A stretch of DNA of 63,704 nt from Methylobacillus sp. GTDB lineage: Bacteria; Pseudomonadota; Gammaproteobacteria; Burkholderiales; Burkholderiaceae_C. Of the stretch, positions 18,848 to 29,724 are shown one piece after another (position 1 is the first letter of the stretch; each line of letters starts with the position of its first letter). The stretch covers positions 43,381-107,084 of the forward strand of contig JABBAS010000034.1 in the NCBI GenBank assembly GCA_018607835.1, given 5' to 3'. The position numbers were made by a program, and so were the translations under genes. The notes under the pieces are model-generated. The model saw only the letters and a program-made list of their open reading frames with translations, had not been told where the DNA came from and made no database searches.

Positions 18848-20908
18848 ATGACTCAGCGCCGTTTATTTGTTACCACCGCCCTGCCCTATGCCAATGGAAA
18901 TTTCCACATTGGCCACATCATGGAGTACATCCAGGCGGATATTTGGGTGCGTTTTCAGCGTATGCAAGGCAACGAGGTTCACTTCGTTTGTGCGGATGAT
19001 GCCCATGGCGCGCCCATCATGATTGCTGCTGAAAAGGCAGGCATCACACCGCAGGCCTTTGTCGCGAACATTGCTGCGGGGCGCAAGCCCTACCTAGACG
19101 GTTTCCACATCGCCTTTGACAACTGGCACAGCACCGATGGCCCCGAAAACCACGCGCTCGCGCAAGACATCTACCGCGGCCTGCGTGACCAGGGGCTGAT
19201 CGCAACGAAAACCATTGAACAGTTTTTTGATCCTGAAAAAAACATGTTCTTGCCTGACCGTTTCATTAAGGGCGATTGCCCCAAATGCGGCGCGAAGGAC
19301 CAATACGGCGACAGTTGTGAGGTCTGTGGCAGCGTTTACGCACCGACGGAACTGCACAACCCCTACTCGGCCTTGTCCGGCGCGACCCCCGTCATGAAAA
19401 CGTCGGAACACTACTTTTTTAAGTTGTCCGATCCACGCTGTGTGGCGTTCTTGGAAGAGTGGACCGCCGCTCCCGGCCACCTGCAAACGGAGGTGCTCAA
19501 CAAGATCAAAGAATGGTTCGCCGTCGCAGAGGATGGCTCGGGTGGCCTGAGTGACTGGGACATTAGCCGTGATGCCCCCTACTTCGGCATTGAAATACCC
19601 GATGCACCCGGTAAGTACTTTTACGTCTGGTTAGATGCTCCCATCGGCTACTTGGCGTCCCTAAAAAACTACTTCGATAAAACGGGGCGTGATTTCGATG
19701 CCTTCATGGCAGACCCACAAACGGAGCAGCACCACTTCATTGGCAAAGACATCACCTACTTCCACACCCTGTTCTGGCCGGCCATGTTGCACTTTAGCGG
19801 CCGTAAAACACCCAATGCGGTGCACGTGCATGGTTTCCTGACCGTGAGTGGTGAAAAGATGAGCAAGAGCCGCGGGACCGGTCTGGATCCGCTGAAGTAC
19901 CTCGATTTGGGTATGAACCCGGACTGGTTGCGTTACTACATCGCCGCGAAATTGAACGGTCGCAATGAAGATGTGGACTTCAATGCAGAAGACTTTATGG
20001 CCAGGGTCAACAGCGACCTTGTCGGCAAATACATCAATATCGCCAGCCGCACCGCGGGCTTTATCAGCAAGCGCTTTGACGGTGTCTTAGGTCAGGTATC
20101 GGCTGACGGCGTCGCCTTGTTGCAGCAACTCGAACAAGCACTCGCGCCACTCACGGTTCTGTACGAAACGCGCGACTACGCCCGCGCATTGCGCGAGGTG
20201 ATGGCACAAACCGACCGCGTTAATGAATACGTCGCCATGCACAAGCCGTGGGAACTCGTCAAACAGGCGGGTGCCGAGGCACGCTTGCACGACGTTTGCA
20301 CCACCAGCTTAGAGGCGTTCCGCCTACTCACCATTGCATTGAAACCCGTGATGCCCGCGTTAACAGATGGGGTAGAGACCTTCTTAAGCGTCCCTCCCTT
20401 GGTCTTTGGAGACCTGCACACCCGCATGGGCGCTGACCACACAATCGGTGCGTACAAGCACCTCATGCAGCGGGTCGACCCCGCCCAACTCGACGCGCTG
20501 TTCGTGGCGCCCGAGCCCAGCACGCCCGACACGCCGGCGGTGTTGCCAGGCGGGGAGGCCATTGCGCCAACCATTGCCATCGACGACTTTGCCAAACTAG
20601 ATCTCCGTGTGGCCTTGATCGTGAATTGCGAAGCCGTTGACGGTTCGACCAAACTCCTGCGCTTAACGCTAGACGTTGGGGAAGGCGTCACCCGCAACGT
20701 TTTCTCGGGCATTGCAAGCGCCTACACGCCAGCGGACCTCATTGGCAAGCACACGCTGATGGTGGCCAACTTGGCACCTCGGAAAATGAAGTTTGGTGTG
20801 AGCGAAGGCATGGTTCTCGCAGGCAGTCACGCCGACGAAAAGGGTACACCCGGCATTTACATATTGACCGCGTGGCCAGGCGCACAACCCGGTATGCGCG
20901 TGCGCTAG
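18848..20908 (+). CDS. metG: methionyl-tRNA synthetase
   Basis: MetRS of 686 residues. The class I HIGH motif is FHIGH (19-23), the zinc knuckle has C144, C147, C157 and C160, KMSKS is at 337-341, and an EMAP/Trbp111-type tRNA-binding domain occupies roughly the last 105 residues (ending near the GMRVR terminus), as in E. coli MetG. ATG 18848 is chosen because homology begins [17 protein letters not shown]; an upstream in-frame ATG at 18806 would add 14 unconserved residues. It is divergent from the large permease. Confidence 0.96.
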   Translation: MTQRRLFVTTALPYANGNFHIGHIMEYIQADIWVRFQRMQGNEVHFVCADDAHGAPIMIAAEKAGITPQAFVANIAAGRKPYLDGFHIAFDNWHSTDGPENHALAQDIYRGLRDQGLIATKTIEQFFDPEKNMFLPDRFIKGDCPKCGAKDQYGDSCEVCGSVYAPTELHNPYSALSGATPVMKTSEHYFFKLSDPRCVAFLEEWTAAPGHLQTEVLNKIKEWFAVAEDGSGGLSDWDISRDAPYFGIEIPDAPGKYFYVWLDAPIGYLASLKNYFDKTGRDFDAFMADPQTEQHHFIGKDITYFHTLFWPAMLHFSGRKTPNAVHVHGFLTVSGEKMSKSRGTGLDPLKYLDLGMNPDWLRYYIAAKLNGRNEDVDFNAEDFMARVNSDLVGKYINIASRTAGFISKRFDGVLGQVSADGVALLQQLEQALAPLTVLYETRDYARALREVMAQTDRVNEYVAMHKPWELVKQAGAEARLHDVCTTSLEAFRLLTIALKPVMPALTDGVETFLSVPPLVFGDLHTRMGADHTIGAYKHLMQRVDPAQLDALFVAPEPSTPDTPAVLPGGEAIAPTIAIDDFAKLDLRVALIVNCEAVDGSTKLLRLTLDVGEGVTRNVFSGIASAYTPADLIGKHTLMVANLAPRKMKFGVSEGMVLAGSHADEKGTPGIYILTAWPGAQPGMRVR

Positions 20909-20961
20909 ACCGCGGCACGCGGGCTTCATTTTTAGGCGTGTCGGGGGTAACATGAGGTGCC

Positions 20962-22674
20962 ATGGAACCGTCTGACCCAGCGACCATCACCGAGCCACCA
21001 GCGAGCGGTCGCTGGCGCGTGCCGCGACTGCACTTTCAGCCGCGGCTGTGGTCACACCTCGCCAACTACGACCGGCAACAGTTTCAGAGTGACTTAGGCG
21101 CAGGCATCACCGTTGGTATCGTGGCGCTACCGCTCGCCATGGCGTTTGCCATCGCCAGCGGCCTCACACCCCAAGCGGGCCTCTGGACGGCCATTATTGG
21201 CAGCTTCATCATTGCCGCATTTGGTGGCTCATCTGTACAAATTGGCGGTCCCGCGGGCGCGTTCATTGTGGTCGTCTACGGCATTATCGAGCGCTACGGC
21301 CTCGGCGGTCTGCTCATTGCCACCAGTGGCGCTGGCGTACTCCTCTTTCTCATGGGCTGGCTGCGCTTAGGCAATATCGTTCGCTACGTGCCGGTCAGCA
21401 TCGTCATTGGCTTCACCAACGGTATCGCTGTGCTGATCATGGCGTCCCAATTGCGCGACTTACTGGGCGTAGATATCGACCACATGCCTGGCGATTTCTT
21501 TACACAAATGCAGGTCATCGCCAAGCACATCGCCACGTTCAACCCCTTCAGCATCACACTCGCGCTGACCTGTTTTGTTGGCCTCGTTGCCTGGCCCAAG
21601 TTGTTCGGCAATACCTCTGCGCTGGCACGCGGACTCGCTCACCTCCCCCGCGCGCAGCGCAGTGTGCAAACAGCCGCACGCATCCCTGGGCCGATCGTGG
21701 CGCTGCTAACACTTAGCACACTCGCTTGGCTACTCGGCTGGCCAGTCGAGACCATTGGCGAGCGCTTCGGAGCGATTCCCAGCGCCTTGCCCGCCTTTGT
21801 CATTCCCGAGTTCTCGTGGGTGACCGCCAAACAACTGGTGCAGCCCATGATCACACTCGCGGCCTTGGGTGCGATTGAGTCGCTTCTGTGCGCGCGCGTT
21901 GCAGACCAAATGGGCTCACACCCCAAACACGACCCCAATCAAGAGTTGATGGCCCAAGGCATCGCCAACTTCACCTTGCCATTCTGTGGTGGTATGCCGG
22001 TCACGGGCACCATCGCGCGTACCGTCACCAATATCCGGGCGGGCGCTCGCTCACCCGTCTCGGGCCTGATACACGCGGCTACGCTGCTGCTCATTGTGTT
22101 GGTTGCCGCGCCATTGGCCTCGCATATTCCGCTGTCCGTTTTGGCGGGCATTTTGATTTTCGTTGCTTGGAATATGGGTGAGTGGCGAGCGTTTCTCACG
22201 CTCTCTCGCTTTTCAGGCCACTACCAGTTGATGCTTTTATCCACGTTTTTCGTGACCGTGGTGTTTGACCTGACCTTGGCGATCGAGCTGGGATTGGCGC
22301 TGGCCTGCGTGCTCTTTATCAAGCGCCAAGCCAGCATCTGCCACGTCACGCTCACCCGTGTTAGCGACACCCGCGCCGACGTGGCGCTGTATGGCAGTCT
22401 GTTCTTCGGCTCTATCGGCAAGCTAGACACCTTGCACAGCCTGACTCAGACCTGCGCCCCCGGCTGCGACGTTTACATCGATGCATCGCGTCTGGTGGCC
22501 CTCGACACCACGGGGCTAGACAGCCTAAAGACATGGCATAAAGAACTCATGAAAACGCAGATGCGGCTGCATATTAATGGCTTGCAAGCACAGCCCGCCT
22601 CCCTCATGGAGCGCACCGGCTTTTTGACAGAACTGGCAAGCTATGACCGAGAGGCCGCGCCCGCCGCGCCCTAG
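20962..22674 (+). CDS. SulP family anion transporter with STAS domain
   Basis: This 570-residue transporter has a SulP core with many hydrophobic segments between about 35 and 450, the family start LGAGITVGIVALPLAMAFA, the GGSSVQIGGPAGAF block, and a cytoplasmic STAS domain (about 465-560, DASRLVALDTTGLDSL). SulP proteins import sulphate, bicarbonate, dicarboxylates or other anions, usually with Na+ or H+. The substrate cannot be told apart by reading. The start ATG has GAGGTG 5 nt upstream. It is 53 nt downstream of metG. Confidence 0.92.
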   Translation: MEPSDPATITEPPASGRWRVPRLHFQPRLWSHLANYDRQQFQSDLGAGITVGIVALPLAMAFAIASGLTPQAGLWTAIIGSFIIAAFGGSSVQIGGPAGAFIVVVYGIIERYGLGGLLIATSGAGVLLFLMGWLRLGNIVRYVPVSIVIGFTNGIAVLIMASQLRDLLGVDIDHMPGDFFTQMQVIAKHIATFNPFSITLALTCFVGLVAWPKLFGNTSALARGLAHLPRAQRSVQTAARIPGPIVALLTLSTLAWLLGWPVETIGERFGAIPSALPAFVIPEFSWVTAKQLVQPMITLAALGAIESLLCARVADQMGSHPKHDPNQELMAQGIANFTLPFCGGMPVTGTIARTVTNIRAGARSPVSGLIHAATLLLIVLVAAPLASHIPLSVLAGILIFVAWNMGEWRAFLTLSRFSGHYQLMLLSTFFVTVVFDLTLAIELGLALACVLFIKRQASICHVTLTRVSDTRADVALYGSLFFGSIGKLDTLHSLTQTCAPGCDVYIDASRLVALDTTGLDSLKTWHKELMKTQMRLHINGLQAQPASLMERTGFLTELASYDREAAPAAP

Positions 22675-22684
22675 CTGTCTAACC

Positions 22685-22727
22685 AGTGGATAACTGTGTG
22701 TATATCCCGTGGGGAGCCCGTGGATAA
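22685..22727. promoter_or_regulatory. cluster of three DnaA-box-like 9-mers
   Basis: Three sites each match the DnaA-box complement TGTGNATAA at 8 of 9 positions, or nearly so: AGTGGATAA (22685-22693), TGTGTATAT (22697-22705) and CGTGGATAA (22719-22727), all in one orientation, in the gap between the SulP gene and DUF3460-scpA. A TAAAAT hexamer (22780-22785) further downstream may be the -10 of DUF3460-scpA. Confidence 0.4.
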
Positions 22728-22821
22728 CGCGGTATAAGCCGCAGAGACACTTTGGGCTCATCGATCACTGACAAGCGACTAAAATGGCGGTTTGGTTCTC
22801 AACTTTACGGTCCCCCGCATC

Positions 22822-23034
22822 ATGTCCTTTTTCGCACGCCCCCATTACACGTCTGAGACCACCGACTTTATTGCCACGCTGAAAACGCAACGCCCAGAGC
22901 TGGAGGCGGCACAACGTGCGGGTCGAGAGCTGCTGTGGGACAAGCGGATAGACACCGAGTCCAAAGCGCAAGGCGAGGCAGCACGGGTTGCCCAACAACC
23001 CTATGTCTACCAAACAAAATCTGACCTGCGCTAA
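22822..23034 (+). CDS. DUF3460 family protein
   Basis: A small 70-residue protein starting MSFFARPHYTSETTDFI, the family signature. It is charged, predicted cytoplasmic, and its length is normal for DUF3460, a family found in betaproteobacteria directly upstream of scpA. The start ATG 22822 fits the family; an in-frame earlier start would add ten unconserved residues. The stop is 5 nt before the scpA ATG, so the genes are surely co-translated. Function is unknown; its fixed position suggests a link to chromosome condensation. Confidence 0.88.
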   Translation: MSFFARPHYTSETTDFIATLKTQRPELEAAQRAGRELLWDKRIDTESKAQGEAARVAQQPYVYQTKSDLR

Positions 23035-23039
23035 GGACC

Positions 23040-23909
23040 ATGAGCGCGGGATCTGACACCCTCCCCCTGCCGGCCCTTGAGGGTTTTGCGGGGATGCCCG
23101 AGGTGGTTGACCACGTTGCCGTCGCCAAGCTCTATGGCGAGCCCTTGTTTGCGTTACCGCAGGATCTGTACATCCCCCCAGATGCCTTGCAAGTTTTCCT
23201 TGAGGCCTTTGAAGGCCCCTTGGACCTGCTGCTTTATCTGATCCGTAAGCAGAATTTCAATATTCTCGATATCCCCATGGCCGGGCTCACGCGTCAGTAC
23301 CTGTCCTATATCGAAGAAATACGAGAGAACAACTTAGAACTGGCTGCCGAATACCTGTTGATGGCGGCCATGTTGATAGAAATCAAGTCGCGCATGCTCT
23401 TACCAAGCAAGAAGGTGGCGGACGGCGAAGATGCCGAAGACCCACGCGCTGAACTGGTGCGCCGCTTACTTGAATACGAGCAGATGAAACTTGCTGCACA
23501 AACCCTCAACACCGTCCCCGTGTTAGGGCGTGATTTCTTGCGTGCCCAAGTCACTGTCGAGCAGTCGCTGCAACCGCGCTTTCCTGACGTATCCGCCGAT
23601 GATTTGCGGGACGCGTGGCGAGACATTGTTCGACGGGCTAATTTGATACAACACCACAAAATTTCGCGTGAAGAACTCTCGGTACGAGAGCACATGAGCA
23701 TTGTTTTGCGTCACTTGCAAGGCAAGCGATTTGTGGAATTCGCCGACCTGTTCTCGGTAGAAAAAGGCATGCCCGTTGTCGTCGTCACGTTCATCGCCAT
23801 GTTGGAACTCGCCAAAGAGTGCTTGATCGAGCTAACCCAAGCCGAAGCGTTTGCCCCGATCTACGTGCGCCTAGCCTACACCAGCGCACCAGACAACACC
23901 CCGCATTAA
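23040..23909 (+). CDS. scpA: segregation and condensation protein A (kleisin)
   Basis: ScpA bridges SMC heads together with ScpB to condense and segregate the chromosome. The 289-residue protein has the kleisin N-terminal helices (FEGPLDLLLYLIRKQNFNI, AAEYLLMAAMLIEIKSRMLLP), an acidic linker after KKVADGEDAEDP, and a C-terminal winged-helix region. An N-terminal extension of about 45 residues precedes the conserved core. AAGGA precedes the ATG. No scpB or smc is in the window. Confidence 0.94.
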   Translation: MSAGSDTLPLPALEGFAGMPEVVDHVAVAKLYGEPLFALPQDLYIPPDALQVFLEAFEGPLDLLLYLIRKQNFNILDIPMAGLTRQYLSYIEEIRENNLELAAEYLLMAAMLIEIKSRMLLPSKKVADGEDAEDPRAELVRRLLEYEQMKLAAQTLNTVPVLGRDFLRAQVTVEQSLQPRFPDVSADDLRDAWRDIVRRANLIQHHKISREELSVREHMSIVLRHLQGKRFVEFADLFSVEKGMPVVVVTFIAMLELAKECLIELTQAEAFAPIYVRLAYTSAPDNTPH

Positions 23910-23939
23910 GCGTTCACGCGCCCCTTCAAAGGTTACACC

Positions 23940-25538
23940 TTGGCGACACAAACTTTCGACGTCCTCATCATTGGCAGCGGTCTGGCCGGCCTGAGTGCCG
24001 CGCTGAGACTCGCACCGACACACCGGGTGGCCGTCATCACCAAGCGCGCGCTCAATGACGGTGCCAGCGCTTGGGCGCAAGGCGGCATTGCGGCCGTGCT
24101 ATCCGACGATGACAGCTTTGCCAACCACGTCAACGACACGCTGACGGCCGGTGCGGGCCTCTGCGACGAACCAGCCACCCAGTTCGTCGTAGAACGCGCA
24201 CCTGACGCCATTCGCTGGTTGCGCGAACTGGGCGTGGACTTTAGTAGCCAAGAGGGCCAGCTCCATCTCACACGCGAAGGCGGGCATAGCCACCGACGCA
24301 TTGTTCACGCAGCGGATGCGACGGGCGCCGCTGTTCAAAAAGTCATGGTGGAGCAGGTACGTAATACGCCCAACGTCCAGCTGCTTGAGCACCACATGCT
24401 GGTAGACCTGATCACCACGCACAAGCTCGGAAAAGATTTGGACAAACCCAACCGCTGCGTCGGTGCCTACGCACTGGACACCTCAGCAGATGCGGTCAGC
24501 GTCTTTACGGCGGATGCCGTGGTGCTGGCGACGGGCGGGGCAGGCAAGGTCTACCTCTACACCACCAACCCAGACACGGCGACCGGTGATGGCATTGCGG
24601 CGGCGTGGCGTGCCGGGGCGCGGGTGGCTAATATGGAATTTATTCAATTCCACCCGACCTGCCTCTACCACCCACACGCCAAGTCCTTCCTCATCTCAGA
24701 AGCGGTGCGCGGTGAAGGCGGCCAATTGCGACTGCCAGACAGCGTGGGCGGTCACCGCTTCATGATGGACCATGACCCACGCGGCGAACTGGCTCCACGA
24801 GATGTGGTGGCACGCGCCATCGACTTTGAAATGAAACGGCACGGCGTCGACTGCGTCTACCTCGACATATCGCATCAGAGCCCCGCGTTTTTGGAGGAGC
24901 ACTTTCCCACCATCAAGGCCCGTTGCTTGGCACTGGGCATCGACATCACGCAGCAGGCCATTCCCGTGGTGCCCGCCGCACACTACACCTGTGGTGGTGT
25001 GGTGGCCGACCTGCACGGTCGAACGGACATTGGGGGGCTGTACGCCATTGGTGAGACCAGTTACAGCGGCTTACACGGCGCGAACCGTCTTGCCAGCAAT
25101 AGCCTGTTGGAGTGCATGGTCTACGCCAGCGCCGTTGCAACAGACATTCAGTCAAACGCCAGTCAGCCCGACCTGAACTTACCTGAATGGGATGATAGCC
25201 GCGTCGTAGATGCCGACGAAGCCGTGGTCATCTCGCACAATTGGCATGAGTTGCGCCAATTTATGTGGGACTACGTCGGCATCGTGCGCACCAACAAACG
25301 CTTGGAGCGTGCGGCACACCGTATTGCCCTGCTAGAGGCTGAAATCGATGAGTTTTATGCCAACTTTCACGTCACCCAAGACTTGTTGGAGTTGCGTAAT
25401 CTGGTGCAAACAGCGGGCCTCATTGTCCAGTGCGCCCAGCAACGTAGAGAAAGCCGTGGCTTGCACTTCAGCCGCGACTACCCTGAGATGCTAGCGGCAG
25501 CAACACCCACCATACTGACACCACCCGCCAAGACCTAA
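23940..25538 (+). CDS. nadB: L-aspartate oxidase
   Basis: NadB oxidises L-aspartate to iminoaspartate, the first step of de novo NAD synthesis, using FAD. The 532-residue protein starts with the dinucleotide-binding loop GSGLAGLSA (12-20), then [10 protein letters not shown], the active-site [10 protein letters not shown]-like block ([14 protein letters not shown]), HYTCGGV and ASNSLLE, ending in the succinate-dehydrogenase-type helical domain. The start codon is TTG at 23940, preceded by AAAGG. It converges with nadA, leaving 28 bp between stops. Confidence 0.95.
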   Translation: MATQTFDVLIIGSGLAGLSAALRLAPTHRVAVITKRALNDGASAWAQGGIAAVLSDDDSFANHVNDTLTAGAGLCDEPATQFVVERAPDAIRWLRELGVDFSSQEGQLHLTREGGHSHRRIVHAADATGAAVQKVMVEQVRNTPNVQLLEHHMLVDLITTHKLGKDLDKPNRCVGAYALDTSADAVSVFTADAVVLATGGAGKVYLYTTNPDTATGDGIAAAWRAGARVANMEFIQFHPTCLYHPHAKSFLISEAVRGEGGQLRLPDSVGGHRFMMDHDPRGELAPRDVVARAIDFEMKRHGVDCVYLDISHQSPAFLEEHFPTIKARCLALGIDITQQAIPVVPAAHYTCGGVVADLHGRTDIGGLYAIGETSYSGLHGANRLASNSLLECMVYASAVATDIQSNASQPDLNLPEWDDSRVVDADEAVVISHNWHELRQFMWDYVGIVRTNKRLERAAHRIALLEAEIDEFYANFHVTQDLLELRNLVQTAGLIVQCAQQRRESRGLHFSRDYPEMLAAATPTILTPPAKT

Positions 25539-25566
25539 ACGTCGGTCGCCAGCGCCAACGAGGTGC

Positions 25567-26709
25567 TTACGCGGCGCCCATATGGGGCACCCATGCACCC
25601 AGCGCGGCTTGGGCTTGCGTGCCGGCACGCAGCGCTTGGGTAAATGCCAACATACGGTCTATGGGAGCCCGAGCGCGCGGTATCAGCGCAGGCTCCACCG
25701 AGATGGCGTTGGCACCCGTGCGCAGCACATGCGCCACACCGGCCAAGCCGTTCATCGCCATCCAAGGGCAATGTGCGCAGCTTTTGCACGTCGCACTGCT
25801 ACCCGAGGTAGGCGCTTCAATGAATACCTTGCCCGGGTTTTCCGTCCGCAATTTGTGAAACATGCCGCCGTCGGTAGCCACAATGAACGTGGATGCCTCC
25901 ATGGTTTTGGCGGCCCGCAATATGGTCGACGTTGAGCCAACCGCATCCGCCATGGCCACCACCTCCTTGGGCGACTCCGGGTGCACCAACACCTTCGCAC
26001 CCGGGTGCTGCGCCAGCAGTGCCTTGAGCTCAAAGGCTTTGAATTCGTCGTGAACGATGCAAGCGCCCTCCCAGAGCAACATGTCTGCGCCGGTTTCTGT
26101 CGCGATGTAGCTGCCTAGGTGCTTGTCAGGGCCCCACAGAATTTTGTGCCCCTGCGCGTGCAGCGCCCCAACAATATCCAATGCACAGCTGCTGGTTACC
26201 ACCCAATCCGCTCTGGCCTTCACGGCGGCACTGGTATTGGCGTATACCACCACCGTACGGTCTGGGTGCTGGTCGCAAAATGCGCTAAATGCATCAATGG
26301 GACAACCCAAATCAAGCGAGCAGGTCGCGTCTAAATCAGGCATCAACACCGTCTTTTCAGAACTCAGCATTTTTGCGGTTTCACCCATAAAACGCACACC
26401 AGACACGACCAGTGTTTGCGCGGCGTGGTCACGACCGAAGCGCGCCATCTCTAGGGAGTCGCTGACGATGCCGCCCGTCTCCTCTGCCAAGTCCTGTAGG
26501 TCTGGGTGCACGTAGAAGTGCGACACCATGACCGCATCCCTGGCCTTTAACAGCGTCCTAATTTCATCCTTTAAGGCAGCCCGGTCGGCTTGATTCGGCT
26601 CCACAGGCACGCGCGCCCATGCGTGCTGCGTTGGGCATGCCGGCTGCTCATATTCAATGTCTATCGTCTGCACATCAAGCCTCTGGGGATCGCTTAGGGG
26701 TATCGGCAT
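25567..26709 (-). CDS. nadA: quinolinate synthase
   Basis: NadA condenses iminoaspartate with dihydroxyacetone phosphate to quinolinate, working directly after NadB. The 380-residue protein shows the three [4Fe-4S] ligands expected: C130 in [12 protein letters not shown]217 in [10 protein letters not shown] and C314 in [10 protein letters not shown]. The N-terminal about 40 residues are an extension relative to E. coli. nadC is not in the window. nadA and nadB sit tail to tail, so they are not one transcript despite acting in series. Confidence 0.95.
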   Translation of the reverse strand: MPIPLSDPQRLDVQTIDIEYEQPACPTQHAWARVPVEPNQADRAALKDEIRTLLKARDAVMVSHFYVHPDLQDLAEETGGIVSDSLEMARFGRDHAAQTLVVSGVRFMGETAKMLSSEKTVLMPDLDATCSLDLGCPIDAFSAFCDQHPDRTVVVYANTSAAVKARADWVVTSSCALDIVGALHAQGHKILWGPDKHLGSYIATETGADMLLWEGACIVHDEFKAFELKALLAQHPGAKVLVHPESPKEVVAMADAVGSTSTILRAAKTMEASTFIVATDGGMFHKLRTENPGKVFIEAPTSGSSATCKSCAHCPWMAMNGLAGVAHVLRTGANAISVEPALIPRARAPIDRMLAFTQALRAGTQAQAALGAWVPHMGAA

Positions 26710-26745
26710 TTAGCCAAACAGTCGTACATCGTGGCGGGTTAGCTC

Positions 26746-26763
26746 AGCCCTAAAATTGGGGAA
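26746..26763 (+). promoter_or_regulatory. GCCCTAAAATTGGGG element in nadA-panB divergent region
   Basis: It contains TAAAAT (26751-26756), a plausible -10 hexamer, within a sequence nearly identical to the metG-proximal element at 18752-18770. It lies in the 173-bp region between divergent nadA and panB, 120 nt before panB. On the opposite strand another TAAAAT (26763-26768) could serve nadA. No convincing -35 was seen for either. Confidence 0.35.
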
Positions 26764-26882
26764 TTTTAGACTGTAATTTTTTCGCGAGCTCATAAGCATA
26801 GCCGAATCGACTAGACTTTCGTGCTGAGGCTGTCACGTCCTTACGCGGCATCTTTGAAACTGCGCCTCTAAAAAGCCCTGTT

Positions 26883-27779
26883 ATGAGTCAAGAACAACCA
26901 TCCGCAGCCCCATCAGGTAGCACGCCATATGGCACCCTACCCACCGCCTCGCCGGCTCCAAAACGCCGTCCCGTCAGTTTGCCACGCCTGCAAGAAATGC
27001 GTGACCGCGGCGAAAAAATAGCCATGCTCACCGCTTACGACGCCACGTTTGCAGCGGTCGCCGATGATGCGGGTGTCGACTGTATTTTGGTCGGTGACTC
27101 CCTAGGGATGGTCTGCCAAGGCCTGCACAGTACGTCCGCAGTGACCCTAGAAACCATGCGTTATCACACCGAAAGCGTGAACCGCGGCGTGCGACGTGCG
27201 CAGGGCTCGGCTTGGATCATCGCCGACCTTCCTTTCGGCACCTACCATGAGTCGCCGGCGCAAGCGTTTCGCAGCGCCAGCACGCTGATGCAGGCGGGTG
27301 CCCATATGGTGAAACTAGAGGGCGGGGGCTGGACCACCGACACGGTGGCATTTTTAGTCGACAGGGGTATTCCTGTCTGCGCGCACCTCGGGCTGACACC
27401 CCAGACCGTCCATGCCCTTGGCGGCTATCGTGTGCAAGGTCGCGAGGCCGACGCCGACGTGCTGCGGGCACAGGCCATCGCCTTAGCGGACGCTGGCGCC
27501 ACCATGCTGGTGCTGGAAATGGTGCCTGCTCCTCTCTCAGCAGCGGTCACACAAGCGTTGCCGAACTGCCACACGATTGGCATCGGGGCCGGCGTGGGAA
27601 CGGCTGGGCAGGTCCTGGTCATGCACGACATGCTGGGCATTAACCTAGGCAAAAATGCGCGTTTTGTTCGCAACTTTATGGCGGGCGCGTCGAGCGTGCG
27701 CGAGGCCATGCAACACTACGTGCGTGCGGTGAAAGCGGGGGAATTTCCCGTTGACGCTGAACACGCTTGGATGGCTTAA
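26883..27779 (+). CDS. panB: 3-methyl-2-oxobutanoate hydroxymethyltransferase
   Basis: PanB makes ketopantoate from 2-ketoisovalerate and methylene-tetrahydrofolate, the first committed step to pantothenate and CoA. The 298-residue TIM barrel shows [18 protein letters not shown] with metal-binding Asp, VKLEGG and LVLEMVP blocks and the C-terminal NFM segment. A low-complexity N-terminal extension of about 30 residues (Ser, Pro, Ala) precedes the core. panC begins 2 nt after its stop. Confidence 0.96.
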   Translation: MSQEQPSAAPSGSTPYGTLPTASPAPKRRPVSLPRLQEMRDRGEKIAMLTAYDATFAAVADDAGVDCILVGDSLGMVCQGLHSTSAVTLETMRYHTESVNRGVRRAQGSAWIIADLPFGTYHESPAQAFRSASTLMQAGAHMVKLEGGGWTTDTVAFLVDRGIPVCAHLGLTPQTVHALGGYRVQGREADADVLRAQAIALADAGATMLVLEMVPAPLSAAVTQALPNCHTIGIGAGVGTAGQVLVMHDMLGINLGKNARFVRNFMAGASSVREAMQHYVRAVKAGEFPVDAEHAWMA

Positions 27780-27781
27780 GT

Positions 27782-28630
27782 ATGCGGGTGGTTCAAACTG
27801 TTCAGGCCCTGCGTGAGGCCTTACGCCCATTTGATAGTCCGGCGTTCGTGCCGACCATGGGCAACCTACACGCCGGACATTTGGCGTTAATGCAACAGGC
27901 CTCACAGCACGGGGATGTGCGTGTTGCCAGTATTTTTGTTAACCGTCTACAGTTCGCTCCTAACGAAGATTTTGACGCCTACCCCCGCACCTTCGAGCCA
28001 GACTGCGCCGCTTTAGAGACCGCAGGCTGCGACATTGTGTTCGCCCCTAAGGAGGCGGACTTGTACCCACAGCCGCAGACCTATATGGTTCACCCGCCTG
28101 CCGCGCTGGCAGATATGTTGGAGGGACAGTACCGCCCGGGGTTTTTTATTGGCGTCAGCACGGTCGTCATGAAGTTGTTTCAATGCGTTTTTCAGGGTGC
28201 GAAAGCATCGGGTACCGCATTTTTTGGCGAAAAAGATTTTCAACAACAACTCATCATTCGGGCATTGGTTCAGCAATTTGAAATGCCTATAGCGATACAA
28301 ACGATGGCCACGGTCCGTGATACCGACGGGCTTGCCCTGAGCTCACGCAACAACTACCTGAGCGCCGCTGAACGCAAAGAGGCCACCAGATTGCACCAGT
28401 GCTTGCAGACCATGGCCGGCGCACTGCGAGCGGCGGAGCTGACACCCCAAGCCATTGAAGAACAGGCAATGCGCGATCTGAAACATCACGGCTGGCGACC
28501 TGATTACATGGCCGTTCGCCGTCGCGACGACCTACAACGCCCTGACGTGGGAGACCGTGCACTGGTCTTGCTCGGCGCGGCCAAGCTCGGGCAGACCCGT
28601 CTGATCGATAACATCCCGATTGATTTGTAG
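27782..28630 (+). CDS. panC: pantothenate synthetase
   Basis: PanC joins pantoate and beta-alanine with ATP. The 282-residue protein has the nucleotidyltransferase motif PTMGNLHAGH near the N-terminus, SIFVNRLQFAPNEDF, FFGEKDFQQ and LALSSRNNYLS, in the normal order. ATG 27782 directly follows the panB stop, showing coupling; the in-frame ATG at 27767 is inside panB. panD is not in the window. Confidence 0.96.
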   Translation: MRVVQTVQALREALRPFDSPAFVPTMGNLHAGHLALMQQASQHGDVRVASIFVNRLQFAPNEDFDAYPRTFEPDCAALETAGCDIVFAPKEADLYPQPQTYMVHPPAALADMLEGQYRPGFFIGVSTVVMKLFQCVFQGAKASGTAFFGEKDFQQQLIIRALVQQFEMPIAIQTMATVRDTDGLALSSRNNYLSAAERKEATRLHQCLQTMAGALRAAELTPQAIEEQAMRDLKHHGWRPDYMAVRRRDDLQRPDVGDRALVLLGAAKLGQTRLIDNIPIDL

Positions 28631-28647
28631 CGCAGCCAGACCGGGTT

Positions 28648-29649
28648 CTAGACCTCAGCCGTTGGCGGGCGTTGCATGAGCTGTGCCAACGCTTGTTTTG
28701 CGCTTAGACTCCCGTCCAGCAACGCCACCACGGCCTGACTGATAGGCATGTCCACACCGAGGTGCGCGGCGCGCGCCACCACCGTTCGCGCGGAATACAC
28801 ACCCTCTGCAACGTGGCCCAGATCGGCAACAATCGCGTCCAAAGAACGTCCCGTGGCCAACTGCAGGCCCACTTGCCGATTACGGGATAAGTCCCCCGTA
28901 GCCGTTAAGACCAAGTCACCCAGGCCAGACAACCCCATGAAGGACTCGGGACGCGCACCCAATGCCACGCCCAAACGCGCCATCTCCGCTAGGCCGCGTG
29001 TAATGAGCGCCGCCCGTGCATTCAGACCCAGTGCCAAACCGTCACACAGGCCCGTCGCAATAGCCAACACGTTTTTAACGGCACCGCCCACTTCCACAGC
29101 AACCCAATCGTCGCTCCCGTAGACCCGCAAGGTATCGGAGTGAAAGCCTTGCACCAGGGTGTCGACAACGCGGGCATCCGGGCTTGCCGCAACCAGCGCC
29201 GTTGGCAGCTGTGCAGCCACCTCTTGCGCAAAGCTCGGTCCACTGAGCGCGCCCGTAGACAGGCTGGGTGCCACGATTCGCGCTATTTCGTGGCCTAACA
29301 ACCCATAGGCGGCCTCGTCCTGTGGCGCCTCAAAGCCCTTACACAGCCAGGCGACGGGCACACGCACCGACGCGGCCTCTAACAACGTCAGACAAGCACG
29401 CAGGCCAGCCATAGGGGTCGCGATGATGATCAGGTCTTGCCCCTGAGTCACCGTGGCCAGTTCGTCGTTGGTGACCCGAAGGGACTGGGGCAATGCCACG
29501 CTCGGCAGGTAGCGCGCATTGTGGCCTGTTGACTGCATACCGGCTACTTGCTGCGCGTCGCGCGACCACAGCGTCACCGCGTGTTGCGCACTGGCCGCCA
29601 CGGCTAAAGCCGTCCCCCACGCACCTGCACCAATAATGAGGATGTTCAT
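28648..29649 (-). CDS. gpsA: glycerol-3-phosphate dehydrogenase [NAD(P)+]
   Basis: GpsA reduces dihydroxyacetone phosphate to sn-glycerol 3-phosphate, the backbone for phospholipids. The 333-residue protein opens with the NAD-binding [10 protein letters not shown] and contains [10 protein letters not shown] with the catalytic lysine and [14 protein letters not shown] 29649 is preferred over TTG 29652, with AGAG upstream. It is the last gene of the rhodanese-grxC-secB-gpsA run, an order shared with many proteobacteria, and ends 17 nt from convergent panC. Confidence 0.95.
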   Translation of the reverse strand: MNILIIGAGAWGTALAVAASAQHAVTLWSRDAQQVAGMQSTGHNARYLPSVALPQSLRVTNDELATVTQGQDLIIIATPMAGLRACLTLLEAASVRVPVAWLCKGFEAPQDEAAYGLLGHEIARIVAPSLSTGALSGPSFAQEVAAQLPTALVAASPDARVVDTLVQGFHSDTLRVYGSDDWVAVEVGGAVKNVLAIATGLCDGLALGLNARAALITRGLAEMARLGVALGARPESFMGLSGLGDLVLTATGDLSRNRQVGLQLATGRSLDAIVADLGHVAEGVYSARTVVARAAHLGVDMPISQAVVALLDGSLSAKQALAQLMQRPPTAEV

Positions 29650-29724
29650 CAAAACTCTTTAATCGGGCGTCAGGCGCACAAAGCGTACCGCCGGGGAGCG
29701 CTGTAGACGACCCCAGCGCGCCGC

